Shown one piece after another: positions 18,081 through 26,092 of a DNA stretch of 64,000 bases. Below the pieces are notes generated by a model. The model was not told the origin of the DNA. It did not search any database and was given only the letters and a program-made list of their open reading frames with translations. The DNA is from Planococcus citreus (lineage in GTDB: Bacteria > Bacillota > Bacilli > Bacillales_A > Planococcaceae). Where the stretch lies: the NCBI RefSeq assembly GCF_003664125.1, contig NZ_RCCP01000002.1:347184-411183 (forward strand), written 5' to 3'. The position numbers and the translations under genes are program-made. Position 1 is the first letter of the stretch. Every line of letters begins with the position of its first letter.

Positions 18081-19874
18081 TTATTCCTGTTGCAACGGCT
18101 GTTCTTTGAAATGCCGTTCGATTTCCACGGCCAGCTTCTCAGGAATACCGGCCTGCTGGATCTCGCCGGCGTTCGCTTCCTTGATTTTCCGGACGGAGCC
18201 GAAATGCTTGAGCAATTGCTGCTTGCGTTTCGGGCCGACGCCTTGCAAGCCGTCCAAAGCGGATTGAATCGAATTCTTGCCGCGCAATTGGCGGTGGAAC
18301 GTGATGACAAATCGGTGGACTTCGTCTTGAATGCGTTGCAATAAATAAAACGCTTCACTCGTGCGCTTGAGTTCCACCATTTCAACTGGATTGCCATACA
18401 ACAACTGGGACGTTTGGTGCTTGGCATCCTTTGCAAGTCCTGCAATCGGGATATCGAGCCCGAGTTCGTCTTCAACGATTTCGCGCGCCGATTCGATCTG
18501 GCCTTTGCCCCCATCGATAATGATCAAGTCGGGCAGCGGCAAGCCGTCCTTCAGCACGCGGCTGTAGCGCCTGCGGACCACTTCACGCATCGCCGCATAA
18601 TCATCGGGCTTCTGCGCGGAGCGGGTCTTGTATTTCCGGTAATCTTTTTTCGAGGGTTTGCCGTCGATAAAGACGACCATCGCAGACACGGCATCCGCCC
18701 CTTGGATATGGGAGTTATCAAATGCTTCGATGCGCAGCGGCGTGTGGATGTTCATCGCTTCGCCCAATTCGTTGCAGGCACCGACCGTGCGTTCTTCCTG
18801 GCGCTCGAGCAGCTGGAATTTCTCCTTGATGGCAATTTCCGCATTCTTGCGCGCAAGCAAGACCAAATCTTTTTTCTTGCCGCGCTGCGGGACGAGCACT
18901 TTCGCGCCGAGCCATTCTTTCAGGAATTCCTCATCTTCCGCTTCCGGCAACAGGATTTCATTCGGTTTGATATGATCCGGCTTTTCATAGAATTGGCCGA
19001 GGAAGGTCAAGAACTCTTCTTCCGGGTCGCGGTACAACGGGAACATCGACACTTCGCGCTCGATCAGCTTTCCTTGGCGCACAAAAAATACTTGCACGCA
19101 CATCCAGCCTTTATCGACAGCGTAAGCAAAGACGTCGCGGTTGGTGAAATCGTTCATGGCCATTTTCTGTTTTTCCATGACCGATTCAATGTGGCTGATC
19201 TGGTCGCGGTATTCTTTCGCCCGTTCGAACTCCAGGTTCTCCGCCGCTTCGCTCATCTTCTCGGTCAGCTCCTGCTTCACTTCGCGGAAGCCGCCGTTCA
19301 AGAACCGGCTGATGCCGTCGATCATTTCACGGTACGTATCCTTCTCTACCGGTTTGACGCAAGGCGCGAGGCATTGCCCGAGATGGTAATAGAGGCAGAC
19401 GCGGTCCGGCATCGTATGGCATTTGCGGAGCGGATACAAACGGTCCAGCAGCTTCTTCGTCTCGCTCGCTGCATAGGCGTTCGGATAAGGGCCAAAATAT
19501 TTCCCTTTGTCTTTTTTGACCTGTCTCGTGATGACCAATTTCGGATGGCGTTCGCCCGTGATTTTCAAATACGGATAAGTCTTATTGTCTTTCAGGCGGA
19601 TATTGTATTTCGGGTCATGCTTTTTGATCAAGTTCAATTCAAGGATCAATGCTTCTTTGTCGGAAGATGTGACAATGTATTCAAAGTCCTCGATTTCATT
19701 GACGAGGCGCTGTGTTTTCGTATCGTGGCTGCCAGTGAAATAGGAACGCACACGGTTCTTCAACACTTTCGCCTTGCCGACATAGATGACTGTCCCTTGG
19801 CGGTCCTTCATCAAATAGCAGCCCGGCTGGTCCGGCAAAACTGCCAATTTATGTTGAATCATTTCATTTTTCAT
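18081..19874 (-). CDS. uvrC: excinuclease ABC subunit UvrC
   Basis: Endonuclease of nucleotide excision repair that cuts on both sides of the lesion held by UvrB. The 597-residue product has the GIY-YIG domain at its N terminus ([20 protein letters not shown], about 15-35), a cysteine-bearing segment (LRKC...[13 protein letters not shown]), the UvrB-binding UVR motif (about 200-235), the RNase H-like domain with D in [10 protein letters not shown] and IIIDGGKGQ, and C-terminal helix-hairpin-helix repeats. Start is either of two near ATGs (MKNEM or MIQHKL). It lies downstream of trxA but beyond its terminator. Confidence 0.96.
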   Translation of the reverse strand: MKNEMIQHKLAVLPDQPGCYLMKDRQGTVIYVGKAKVLKNRVRSYFTGSHDTKTQRLVNEIEDFEYIVTSSDKEALILELNLIKKHDPKYNIRLKDNKTYPYLKITGERHPKLVITRQVKKDKGKYFGPYPNAYAASETKKLLDRLYPLRKCHTMPDRVCLYYHLGQCLAPCVKPVEKDTYREMIDGISRFLNGGFREVKQELTEKMSEAAENLEFERAKEYRDQISHIESVMEKQKMAMNDFTNRDVFAYAVDKGWMCVQVFFVRQGKLIEREVSMFPLYRDPEEEFLTFLGQFYEKPDHIKPNEILLPEAEDEEFLKEWLGAKVLVPQRGKKKDLVLLARKNAEIAIKEKFQLLERQEERTVGACNELGEAMNIHTPLRIEAFDNSHIQGADAVSAMVVFIDGKPSKKDYRKYKTRSAQKPDDYAAMREVVRRRYSRVLKDGLPLPDLIIIDGGKGQIESAREIVEDELGLDIPIAGLAKDAKHQTSQLLYGNPVEMVELKRTSEAFYLLQRIQDEVHRFVITFHRQLRGKNSIQSALDGLQGVGPKRKQQLLKHFGSVRKIKEANAGEIQQAGIPEKLAVEIERHFKEQPLQQE

Positions 19875-19889
19875 TTCCTCACCCTATTT

Positions 19890-19923
19890 AAAAAACCGGG
19901 TTCCACGAATGGGACCCGGTTTT
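19890..19923 (-). terminator. trxA terminator
   Basis: AACCGGGTCCC ... GGAACCCGGTT stem and TTTT tail on the minus strand, just after the trxA stop and before uvrC. Confidence 0.88.
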
Positions 19924-19927
19924 GGAA

Positions 19928-20242
19928 TTATGCGTGTTTTTCAACCAATTCAGCCAAAGCTTCTTTTGGACGGAAGCCGACAACTTTATCGACTGTTTCG
20001 CCGTTTTTCATCAAAAGAAGTGTCGGGATGGACATGATACCGTATTCGCTAGCTGTCTGTTGGTTTTCATCAACATCCAATTTCACGATTTTCACTTTGT
20101 CGTCCATGTCTGCATCAAGTTCTTCAAGAACTGGAGCGATCATTTTACAAGGCCCGCACCATGCTGCCCAAAAGTCTACCAATACGAGACCTTCTGAAAC
20201 TTCCTGTTTGAAATTCTGATCTGTTCCTTTAACGATTGCCAT
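19928..20242 (-). CDS. trxA: thioredoxin
   Basis: Small cytoplasmic dithiol reductase. 104 residues with the active-site WCGPCK at about 28-33 and the cis-proline segment SIPTLLL. It reduces ribonucleotide reductase, peroxiredoxins and other disulfide proteins. An extended -10 (TGCTATAAT) at about 20282-20290 and AAGGAGGAA before the ATG indicate its own strong expression. The etfBA-trxA-uvrC neighbourhood is that of B. subtilis. Confidence 0.97.
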   Translation of the reverse strand: MAIVKGTDQNFKQEVSEGLVLVDFWAAWCGPCKMIAPVLEELDADMDDKVKIVKLDVDENQQTASEYGIMSIPTLLLMKNGETVDKVVGFRPKEALAELVEKHA

Positions 20243-20281
20243 GTATAATTCCTCCTTAAGTGATAACCAAACTATATTTCG

Positions 20282-20290
20282 ATTATAGCA
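20282..20290 (-). promoter_or_regulatory. extended -10 promoter of trxA
   Basis: Minus-strand TGCTATAAT, a perfect -10 with the TG extension; the -35 is weak. It lies about 40 bp before the trxA ATG. Confidence 0.6.
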
Positions 20291-20395
20291 GACGTGATTT
20301 ACGCTAGCTATTTATTTGCCTAGTCCTTCCATACCCGGCTGTTGTTGGCGTTAAACTGCCTGGATTTGATGTAGTCAATGTATTTAAAATTTAGG

Positions 20396-20418
20396 AGATT
20401 CCGCTACAGGGGCACGCA
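20396..20418. repeat. family-B repeat remnant
   Basis: GGAGATTCCGCTACAGGGGC matches the start of the repeat at 125-245 (GGAGATTTCGCTTCAAGGGG), but the rest of the element is missing. It sits beside the etfA terminator. Confidence 0.45.
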
Positions 20419-20448
20419 AAAAAACAGCCCGCTACATTGCGGGCTGCT
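20418..20448 (-). terminator. etfBA operon terminator
   Basis: CAGCAGCCCGC ... GCGGGCTG stem followed by seven T residues on the minus strand, right after the etfA stop codon. Confidence 0.9.
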
Positions 20449-20452
20449 GTGA

Positions 20453-21421
20453 TTACATGACTTTCTTGAATTCTTCTGTAAGCAACGGGATGACGTCGAA
20501 TAGGTCTCCGACGATTCCGTAGTCTGCTACTTTGAAGATGTTCGCTTCCGGGTCTTTATTGATCGCAACGATGACTTTGGAGTTGGACATCCCTGCCATG
20601 TGCTGGATCGCGCCGGAAATTCCCGCTGCGATGTAGAGATCAGGTGTAACGACTTTCCCTGTCTGTCCGATCTGCAAGGAATAATCGCAGTAATCTGCGT
20701 CACATGCGCCGCGTGATGCTCCGACTGCGCCGCCAAGAAGGTCAGCCAGTTCTTGCAAAGGCTCGAATCCGTCTTTACTCTTGACGCCGCGTCCGCCAGC
20801 GATGATGACTTTCGCTTCTGAAAGGTCTACGCCTTCTGCGGATTTGCGGACGACGTTTTTGATGATCGTGCGCAAGTTCGTGATATCGACCGACAAGCTC
20901 GATACATCGCCAGAACGTTCTTCACGCTCAAGCGGAGCGATGTTGTTCGGGCGTACTGTAATGAAGACAACACCGTCTTCTTTCAGTTTCACTTTTTCAA
21001 ATGCTTTACCGGAATAGATCGGGCGGATGAAGACAGCGTCGTCCCCTTCCCCTTCGATATCCGTTACATCGGAAATCAAGCCGGTTTGCAATTTCGATGC
21101 GATTTTTGGCGACAAGTCCTTGCCGACTGCAGTGTGGCCGAAGACGATTGCTTCAGGCTGCTCCTGGTCAACAACTGCCATAAATGCCTGGCCGTAGCCG
21201 TCAGATGTATAAGATTTCAAGTGTGGGTGCTCAACCGTAATGACACGGTCAGCGCCGTAAGCTACCAATTCGTTTCCGAACTCGCTCACTGCTTCCCCAA
21301 GCAAGACAGCAACGACTTCCCCGCCGCCTGAAATTTTCTTGGCTGCGGCAATTGCTTCAAATGATACGTTGCGCAAAGCGCCTTCACGCGTTTCGCCCAA
21401 TACTAATACTTTTTTCGACAT
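20453..21421 (-). CDS. etfA: electron transfer flavoprotein alpha subunit
   Basis: Carries FAD and passes electrons from acyl-CoA dehydrogenases to the respiratory chain, as a dimer with EtfB. The 322-residue product has the N-terminal ETF fold and the C-terminal FAD-binding domain: GGRGVKSKDGFEPL, then GASRGACDADYC, QIGQTGKVV, GISGAIQH and INKDPEANIF, in the expected order. Last gene of the fadR-fadB-etfB-etfA operon, 49 bp after etfB, with a terminator just downstream. Confidence 0.96.
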   Translation of the reverse strand: MSKKVLVLGETREGALRNVSFEAIAAAKKISGGGEVVAVLLGEAVSEFGNELVAYGADRVITVEHPHLKSYTSDGYGQAFMAVVDQEQPEAIVFGHTAVGKDLSPKIASKLQTGLISDVTDIEGEGDDAVFIRPIYSGKAFEKVKLKEDGVVFITVRPNNIAPLEREERSGDVSSLSVDITNLRTIIKNVVRKSAEGVDLSEAKVIIAGGRGVKSKDGFEPLQELADLLGGAVGASRGACDADYCDYSLQIGQTGKVVTPDLYIAAGISGAIQHMAGMSNSKVIVAINKDPEANIFKVADYGIVGDLFDVIPLLTEEFKKVM

Positions 21422-21470
21422 AGTCCGTTAACCCCCTAAGTAGATGTGAAAATGAATGATTGGCGTACGT

Positions 21471-22244
21471 TTATATAACTTTCGCTTCAGAGCGAAGCAA
21501 GCTGACCAGTTCAGAAACTTGGCTTGGAATTTCGCCTTCCAAAATACGGCCGGCTTGTTTTTTCGGCGGCAAGTATACTTCGATCGTTTCTGTTTTCGCT
21601 TCTACATCTTCTTCGTCGATATCCAGATCATCGAGCTCAAGCTCTTCAAGCGGTTTTTTCTTCGCTTTCATGATTCCTGGAAGAGATGGATAGCGCGGTT
21701 CGTTCAAGCCTTGTTGGGCTGTGACCAATAAAGGCAATGAAGTTTCAAGCTCTTCTGCATCCCCTTCAATATCACGGACGATTTTCACTGTTTCGCCTTC
21801 GATTTCAAGGCTTGTGATCGTCGTCACGTAATTGATATCAAGCAAATCAGCTACGCGCGGTCCGACTTGGCCAGATCCGCCGTCGATCGCTACGTTTCCT
21901 GCAAGAATCAAGTCCGCTTCTTTGTCTTTCAAGTACTCTGCCAGTATGTAAGCTGCCGTAAACTGGTCCATTTCCTCGACATCGTCTTCTGTATTGATCA
22001 AGACCGCTTTGTCAGCGCCCATTGCAAGTGCTGTACGCAATTGCTTTTCAGCTTCCTCGTCGCCGATTGTGACAACTGTCACTTCGCCGCCGTGAGCGTC
22101 GCGGACCGTGATGGCCTCTTCGATCGCATACTCGTCATATGGGTTGATGATGAATTCAGCGCCATCTTCTTGAATCTGGCCACCAGAGACAACCAGCTTT
22201 TCTTCTGTGTCAAACGTACGTTTTACCAATACATAAATGTTCAT
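21471..22244 (-). CDS. etfB: electron transfer flavoprotein beta subunit
   Basis: Partner of EtfA. 257 residues, with the opening MNIYVLVKRTFDTE, the AMP-binding region (VTIGDEEAEKQLRTALAMGAD, about 57-77) and the loop segment EPRYPSLPGIMKAKKKP (about 190-206) that contacts dehydrogenases. It follows fadB by 20 bp. The beta-oxidation context makes acyl-CoA dehydrogenase its likely electron donor, though no such dehydrogenase gene is in this window. Confidence 0.96.
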   Translation of the reverse strand: MNIYVLVKRTFDTEEKLVVSGGQIQEDGAEFIINPYDEYAIEEAITVRDAHGGEVTVVTIGDEEAEKQLRTALAMGADKAVLINTEDDVEEMDQFTAAYILAEYLKDKEADLILAGNVAIDGGSGQVGPRVADLLDINYVTTITSLEIEGETVKIVRDIEGDAEELETSLPLLVTAQQGLNEPRYPSLPGIMKAKKKPLEELELDDLDIDEEDVEAKTETIEVYLPPKKQAGRILEGEIPSQVSELVSLLRSEAKVI

Positions 22245-22264
22245 GAACGTAAACCTCCCAAGTA

Positions 22265-23038
22265 TTATTTCCCTTTAAATTGTGCTTCGCGTTTTTCCAG
22301 GAAAGCGCTAATGCCTTCCTTCGCGTCTTCCGATACGAAAACCGTACCGAACGAATCCGCTTCTGCCTTGACCCCTTCTTCAAAAGCCCCGTGCTTCGAA
22401 TACTGAAGCATGTCGATGGCCGCCTTGACGGACACCGGGCTCTTTTTCGCAATTTTCTTCGCAATTGAAAGCGTTTGCGGAAGAAGGTCTTCTTCGCCGA
22501 AAGAACGGTTGGCAAGACCGAGCTGCACTGCTTCTTCGCCTGTAATCGGATCGCTCGTCAAAAGCATTTCAGCGGCTTTGGCCACTCCGACATAACGCGG
22601 CAAACGCTGTGTTCCTGCAAATCCAGGAATCAATCCCAATTGAAGTTCCGGCAATCCCAGTTTAGCATTTTCCGTAACAAAACGCATATGGCAGCTCATT
22701 GCCAGCTCCAAACCTCCGCCGAGTGCGGCGCCGTGGATAGCGGCAATAACCGGCTTATGGAATGTTTCCACGCGTTCAAATACGGCTTGCCCGCTTGCCG
22801 ACAGTTTCGAGAATTCTTCTCCCGAAGTCACTTCCGTGAACTCCTTGATGTCGGCGCCTGCCGAGAAGAAACGCCCTTCCCCGTGCAAGACGATCGCACG
22901 GACATCCGGGTCGTTTTTCACTTCATCCAGAAGTGCATCGACTTCCAAGATCAGCGCCCGAGACAATGCATTTGCCGGCGGCCGGTTGATTGTCGCGATC
23001 GCTACCCTATCTTCTTTTTTCCAGCTGATAAATTCCAC
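22265..23038 (-). CDS. fadB: enoyl-CoA hydratase
   Basis: Crotonase-family enzyme that hydrates trans-2-enoyl-CoA in beta-oxidation. 257 residues. The oxyanion-hole segments are [11 protein letters not shown] (about 59-69) and [18 protein letters not shown] (about 104-121). Of the two catalytic glutamates one lies in the GGLELA helix and the second in [11 protein letters not shown]. It corresponds to B. subtilis ysiB (fadB), between fadR and etfB. The chain-length preference cannot be read from sequence. Confidence 0.92.
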   Translation of the reverse strand: MEFISWKKEDRVAIATINRPPANALSRALILEVDALLDEVKNDPDVRAIVLHGEGRFFSAGADIKEFTEVTSGEEFSKLSASGQAVFERVETFHKPVIAAIHGAALGGGLELAMSCHMRFVTENAKLGLPELQLGLIPGFAGTQRLPRYVGVAKAAEMLLTSDPITGEEAVQLGLANRSFGEEDLLPQTLSIAKKIAKKSPVSVKAAIDMLQYSKHGAFEEGVKAEADSFGTVFVSEDAKEGISAFLEKREAQFKGK

Positions 23039-23055
23039 CTGCTCATCCCCTCCCT

Positions 23056-23640
23056 TTACGCTTGCATGCCTTTCAGCAATAAGCGCTGCACTTTCGGTGC
23101 GAGTTCGACCAAATCATACTTGTGATCGTTCATCACCCAGGTAGTAATGGTCTCATCCATTGTACCAAAAACCATCTGGCGGGCTAAACGAATATCCATA
23201 TTTTGATCAAATTCTCCTGATTCGATGCCGCTGATCAAGATCCGGTCCATCAATTTTAAATAACCCCGCAAGACATTATTGATTTTCATGCGGATGTCAT
23301 GATTGGATTGCCGAAGTTCTAGCTGGGTCACAATCGCCAGGTGCAGATCGTTTGCGAGCAAGCTGAAATGACTATTGATCATCATGCCGAGCTGATCGGC
23401 TGCGCTTGCGTCTTTCGCGATGATTTTCTCCAATTCGCTGACGAACACGCCCATCTTCTCCTGGAAGACGGAAATGAGAATGTCTTCTTTATTCTTGAAA
23501 TACAAATAAATCGTACCGTCCGCTACACCTGCTTGCTTGGCAATTTTAGAAACTTGCGCTTGGTGGTAACCATTCTCTGCGATGACGATGACCGCAGCGT
23601 CAATGATTTGCTTATATTTCGGTTTATCCTTCTTTACCAT
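23056..23640 (-). CDS. fadR: TetR-family fatty-acid degradation regulator FadR (YsiA)
   Basis: Repressor of beta-oxidation genes, released by long-chain acyl-CoA in B. subtilis. The 194-residue product has an N-terminal TetR helix-turn-helix (about 10-55: [20 protein letters not shown], then [18 protein letters not shown]) and a C-terminal all-helical ligand domain. Start is [10 protein letters not shown], behind GGGTGGTGA; the longer frame would be translated through the operator palindrome at 23659-23699. It heads the operon fadR-fadB-etfB-etfA and probably represses itself. Confidence 0.92.
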   Translation of the reverse strand: MVKKDKPKYKQIIDAAVIVIAENGYHQAQVSKIAKQAGVADGTIYLYFKNKEDILISVFQEKMGVFVSELEKIIAKDASAADQLGMMINSHFSLLANDLHLAIVTQLELRQSNHDIRMKINNVLRGYLKLMDRILISGIESGEFDQNMDIRLARQMVFGTMDETITTWVMNDHKYDLVELAPKVQRLLLKGMQA

Positions 23641-23658
23641 CCTGTCACCACCCAAAAA

Positions 23659-23699
23659 AATATGAAAATATGAATGGCGATTCATTCATATTTTCATAT
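23659..23699. promoter_or_regulatory. FadR operator within a 40-bp palindrome
   Basis: TGAATGGCGATTCATTCA (23671-23688) matches the B. subtilis FadR box (TGAATGA-NTANT-CATTCA) at most positions. It is embedded in a larger perfect inverted repeat with 17-bp arms, ATATGAAAATATGAATG and its complement, separated by GCGATT. It lies 20-60 bp upstream of fadR, between fadR and lcfA, where it would control the fadR operon. Confidence 0.85.
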
Positions 23700-23737
23700 T
23701 ATCGTTTTGTTTAAATTGTGTCAAGCTTTTGCCTTAG

Positions 23738-25429
23738 TTAGGAAGGAACCGCTTCATTGCGCTTGGCGATTTCTTCATCCACCAGCGATCTGCGCAGGAT
23801 TTTACCGACCGCTGTTTTCGGGAGTTCTTTACGGAACTCATAAATACGCGGCACTTTGAACGCTGCGAGGTGTTCACGGCAATGTTTATCCAGTTGTTCT
23901 TCTGTAACAGTATACCCTTCTTTCAACACGATGTATGCTTTTACCGTTTCGCCGCGATACGGGTCCGGGATTCCGGCAACGACACATTCCTGGATCGCTT
24001 CGTGTTCATACAGCACTTCTTCGATTTCCCTTGGATAGATATTGAAGCCTCCGGCGATGATCATGTCTTTTTTGCGGTCGACGATAAAGAATTGCCCTTC
24101 TTCGTCCATATAGCCAAGATCCCCAGTCAATAGCCAGCCATCGACAATCGTTGCCGCTGTAGCATCCGGACGGTTCCAATAGCCTTTCATCACTTGAGGG
24201 CCTTGAATGGCTATTTCACCGATCTGGCCGTTTGGAACAGGATCAGTCGTTCCCGGAAGGAAAATTTCGCAATCTGTATCCGGATACGGCATGCCGATCG
24301 AGCCTTTCGTCCGTTCGCCCCATACGAGATTCGAGTGGGTAACCGGCGAGGTTTCGGTCAGGCCATAGCCTTCGACCAGTTTGCCTCCCGTGATGCGTTC
24401 GAATTTCTCCTGTACTTCCGTCGGCAGCGGAGCAGACCCGCTCAAGCATGCTTCAATGGAAGATAGATCGTATTTCTTGATGTCCGGATGGTTTAATAAA
24501 CCGATATAAAGCGTCGGTGCGCCAGGGAACAAGGTCGGCTTTTGCTTGTTGATGGTTTTCAAGGCCTGCTCTGGATCGAATTTCGGCAAGAGCACCATCT
24601 TATTGCCCTGCATGACAGATAAGATCAAGACAGTCGTCAAACCGTACACATGGAATAAAGGAATGATGCCCATGATCGTCTCTTCGCCACGCTTCGATTT
24701 ATAGAGCCAAGCGTCACACATTGTCGCATTCGAGATTAAGTTACGGTGCGTCAGCATGACGCCTTTTGGCGATCCGGTCGTTCCGCCGGTGTATTGCAGC
24801 AGCGCCAAGTCTTCGTCGAAATCAAATGGCGGCTTGGTAATTTGCGGCGAAGCTGTTTTCATGATTTCCGTGAAGAGGTGATTGATCCCCCGGTGTTCGA
24901 CTTTCACCGTCATGCCGTATTGCTTTTTCTGGATGAACGGGTACACGAGGTTTTTCGGGAATGTCAGGTAATCCTTGATGCCCGTGACGATAACGTTCTC
25001 AAGATCCGTTTCTTTGATCACTTTGTTGATTCGCGGGAACAAGATATCTAGCGCAATGATTGCCTTGGCACCGGAATCTTTCATCTGGTAGGAAATTTCC
25101 CGCTCCGTATAAAGCGGATTTGTCATGACGACGACGCCCCCAGCGTAAAGGATCCCATAAAAACTGATGACCGCCTGTGGGCAGTTCGGCAGCATGATGG
25201 ATACCCGGTCGCCTTTTTGGATGCCTAGCTTTTGAAGGTAATTGGCCATCTTCATGGCAGATTGGTACAACTCTTCGTAGCTAAGGTCCTTGCCCAGGAA
25301 ATGGATTGCGGTCTTTTGCGGAAAGTCTTCATAGGCTTTCGTCAAATATTCCTGGACTGGCATGCTCGGATACGTTAGCGTGTGCGGTACTTCCGCCGGA
25401 TAATGAGCTAACCACGGTTTTTCGGACAT
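23738..25429 (-). CDS. lcfA: long-chain fatty acid-CoA ligase
   Basis: Activates fatty acids with ATP and CoA, the entry step to beta-oxidation. The 563-residue product is an ANL-superfamily enzyme with the P-loop-like YTGGTTGSPKGVMLTH (about 212-227), the GYGLTE motif (about 345), the LLTGDLGYMDEEG hinge region (about 430) and the C-terminal catalytic lysine in KTAVGKILRR. It is first in the order lcfA-fadR-fadB-etfBA, as in B. subtilis. A cre-like site and a terminator lie upstream, so it has its own promoter. Confidence 0.95.
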   Translation of the reverse strand: MSEKPWLAHYPAEVPHTLTYPSMPVQEYLTKAYEDFPQKTAIHFLGKDLSYEELYQSAMKMANYLQKLGIQKGDRVSIMLPNCPQAVISFYGILYAGGVVVMTNPLYTEREISYQMKDSGAKAIIALDILFPRINKVIKETDLENVIVTGIKDYLTFPKNLVYPFIQKKQYGMTVKVEHRGINHLFTEIMKTASPQITKPPFDFDEDLALLQYTGGTTGSPKGVMLTHRNLISNATMCDAWLYKSKRGEETIMGIIPLFHVYGLTTVLILSVMQGNKMVLLPKFDPEQALKTINKQKPTLFPGAPTLYIGLLNHPDIKKYDLSSIEACLSGSAPLPTEVQEKFERITGGKLVEGYGLTETSPVTHSNLVWGERTKGSIGMPYPDTDCEIFLPGTTDPVPNGQIGEIAIQGPQVMKGYWNRPDATAATIVDGWLLTGDLGYMDEEGQFFIVDRKKDMIIAGGFNIYPREIEEVLYEHEAIQECVVAGIPDPYRGETVKAYIVLKEGYTVTEEQLDKHCREHLAAFKVPRIYEFRKELPKTAVGKILRRSLVDEEIAKRNEAVPS

Positions 25430-25494
25430 ACTTTCTACCTCCCCCTCTTTTATCGGAATCGTGAGAATATTCCTACTTTAAGTATAAAGAATTA

Positions 25495-25508
25495 TGATAA
25501 CGCTTTCA
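25495..25508. promoter_or_regulatory. cre-like CcpA site upstream of lcfA
   Basis: TGATAACGCTTTCA agrees with the CcpA consensus TGWAANCGNTNWCA at all but one position. It lies about 65-80 bp before the lcfA ATG. Carbon catabolite repression of fatty-acid use would be expected, but the site is called from consensus only. Confidence 0.55.
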
Positions 25509-25539
25509 AACATTATTTTCTATGAGGTTTTAATCCATA

Positions 25540-25566
25540 AAAAAAAACGGCACACAGGCCGTTTTT
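25540..25566 (-). terminator. terminator downstream of the DUF350 gene and small membrane peptide
   Basis: AACGGCC-TGTGT-GCCGTT stem followed by nine T residues on the minus strand. The stem begins at the stop codon of the 26-residue ORF, which closes the polX-mutS2-DUF350 transcript. Confidence 0.85.
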
Positions 25567-25645
25567 AAAACACGAATAGGAAGACGATTCCTACAAGCAC
25601 AAACAAGATGCAAAAAACGATTAAGATTTTGATCAGGTTTTCCAT
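25565..25645 (-). CDS. 26-residue single-span membrane peptide
   Basis: ATG at 25643-25645, stop TAA at 25565-25567. The product begins MENLIKILIVFC and continues as one unbroken hydrophobic helix (I, L, V, F, one G) to a C-terminal VFLFVF. It is preceded by TAGGAG nine bases upstream, where TAG is also the stop codon of the DUF350 gene, so translation is probably coupled. The terminator starts at its stop codon, so it closes the operon. I do not recognise a family. The spacing and ribosome site make it a likely real gene. Confidence 0.72.
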   Translation of the reverse strand: MENLIKILIVFCILFVLVGIVFLFVF

Positions 25646-25657
25646 TCGTTCCAACTC

Positions 25658-26077
25658 CTATGAAATACTGGCTCCGATAACATACGACAAGCCGACTGAG
25701 ATGGTCATCGAAATCAAGCCGACCGAACGGTTATCGCGGGCGATTTCTTCATCCACTTTGAATTTTGGCGTCAAAAACTCAAAGAGCAGATAAGCAAAAA
25801 TCAATAATACGAACCCGAACAGTCCCCAGCCGATCATCTCAAACAGCGTCGTGTGCTGTTCAATCGAAAAGCGGAAAATATTCGTGACGCCGAAAATCTT
25901 TCCGCCTGTGGCCATCGCCACGGCCAAATTGCCGCTTTTGATTTCTTCCCAGTTCTTATATTTTGTTACGACTTCAAAAATAACCATCGCTACGATCAAG
26001 CATAAGACTACCACACTGAAATAGCCGGCCGTCTCAACGAGCGGATGGGTCCAAAATCCTTCCTCGAACATTTGCAA
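25658..26077 (-). CDS. DUF350 membrane protein (YshE-like)
   Basis: A 139-residue integral membrane protein with about four hydrophobic helices (roughly 15-40, 45-60 weak, 80-105, 115-139). DUF350 proteins have two internal repeats of this kind and no established function. It occupies the place of B. subtilis yshE, between mutS2 and lcfA, 15 bp after mutS2 and followed by a 26-residue membrane peptide. The charged loop FEFLTPKFKVDEEIARDNRS separates the last two helices. Confidence 0.85.
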   Translation of the reverse strand: MQMFEEGFWTHPLVETAGYFSVVVLCLIVAMVIFEVVTKYKNWEEIKSGNLAVAMATGGKIFGVTNIFRFSIEQHTTLFEMIGWGLFGFVLLIFAYLLFEFLTPKFKVDEEIARDNRSVGLISMTISVGLSYVIGASIS

Positions 26078-26092
26078 ACTCCCCTTCCGCCC

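Noticed and set aside
18414..20219. 601-codon plus-strand frame opposite uvrC
   Set aside because: Antisense to a complete uvrC and trxA; a long shadow frame, with biased composition from the opposite strand.
22210..22515. 101-codon minus-strand frame inside fadB
   Set aside because: Out of frame with the complete enoyl-CoA hydratase and running into etfB; a shadow.
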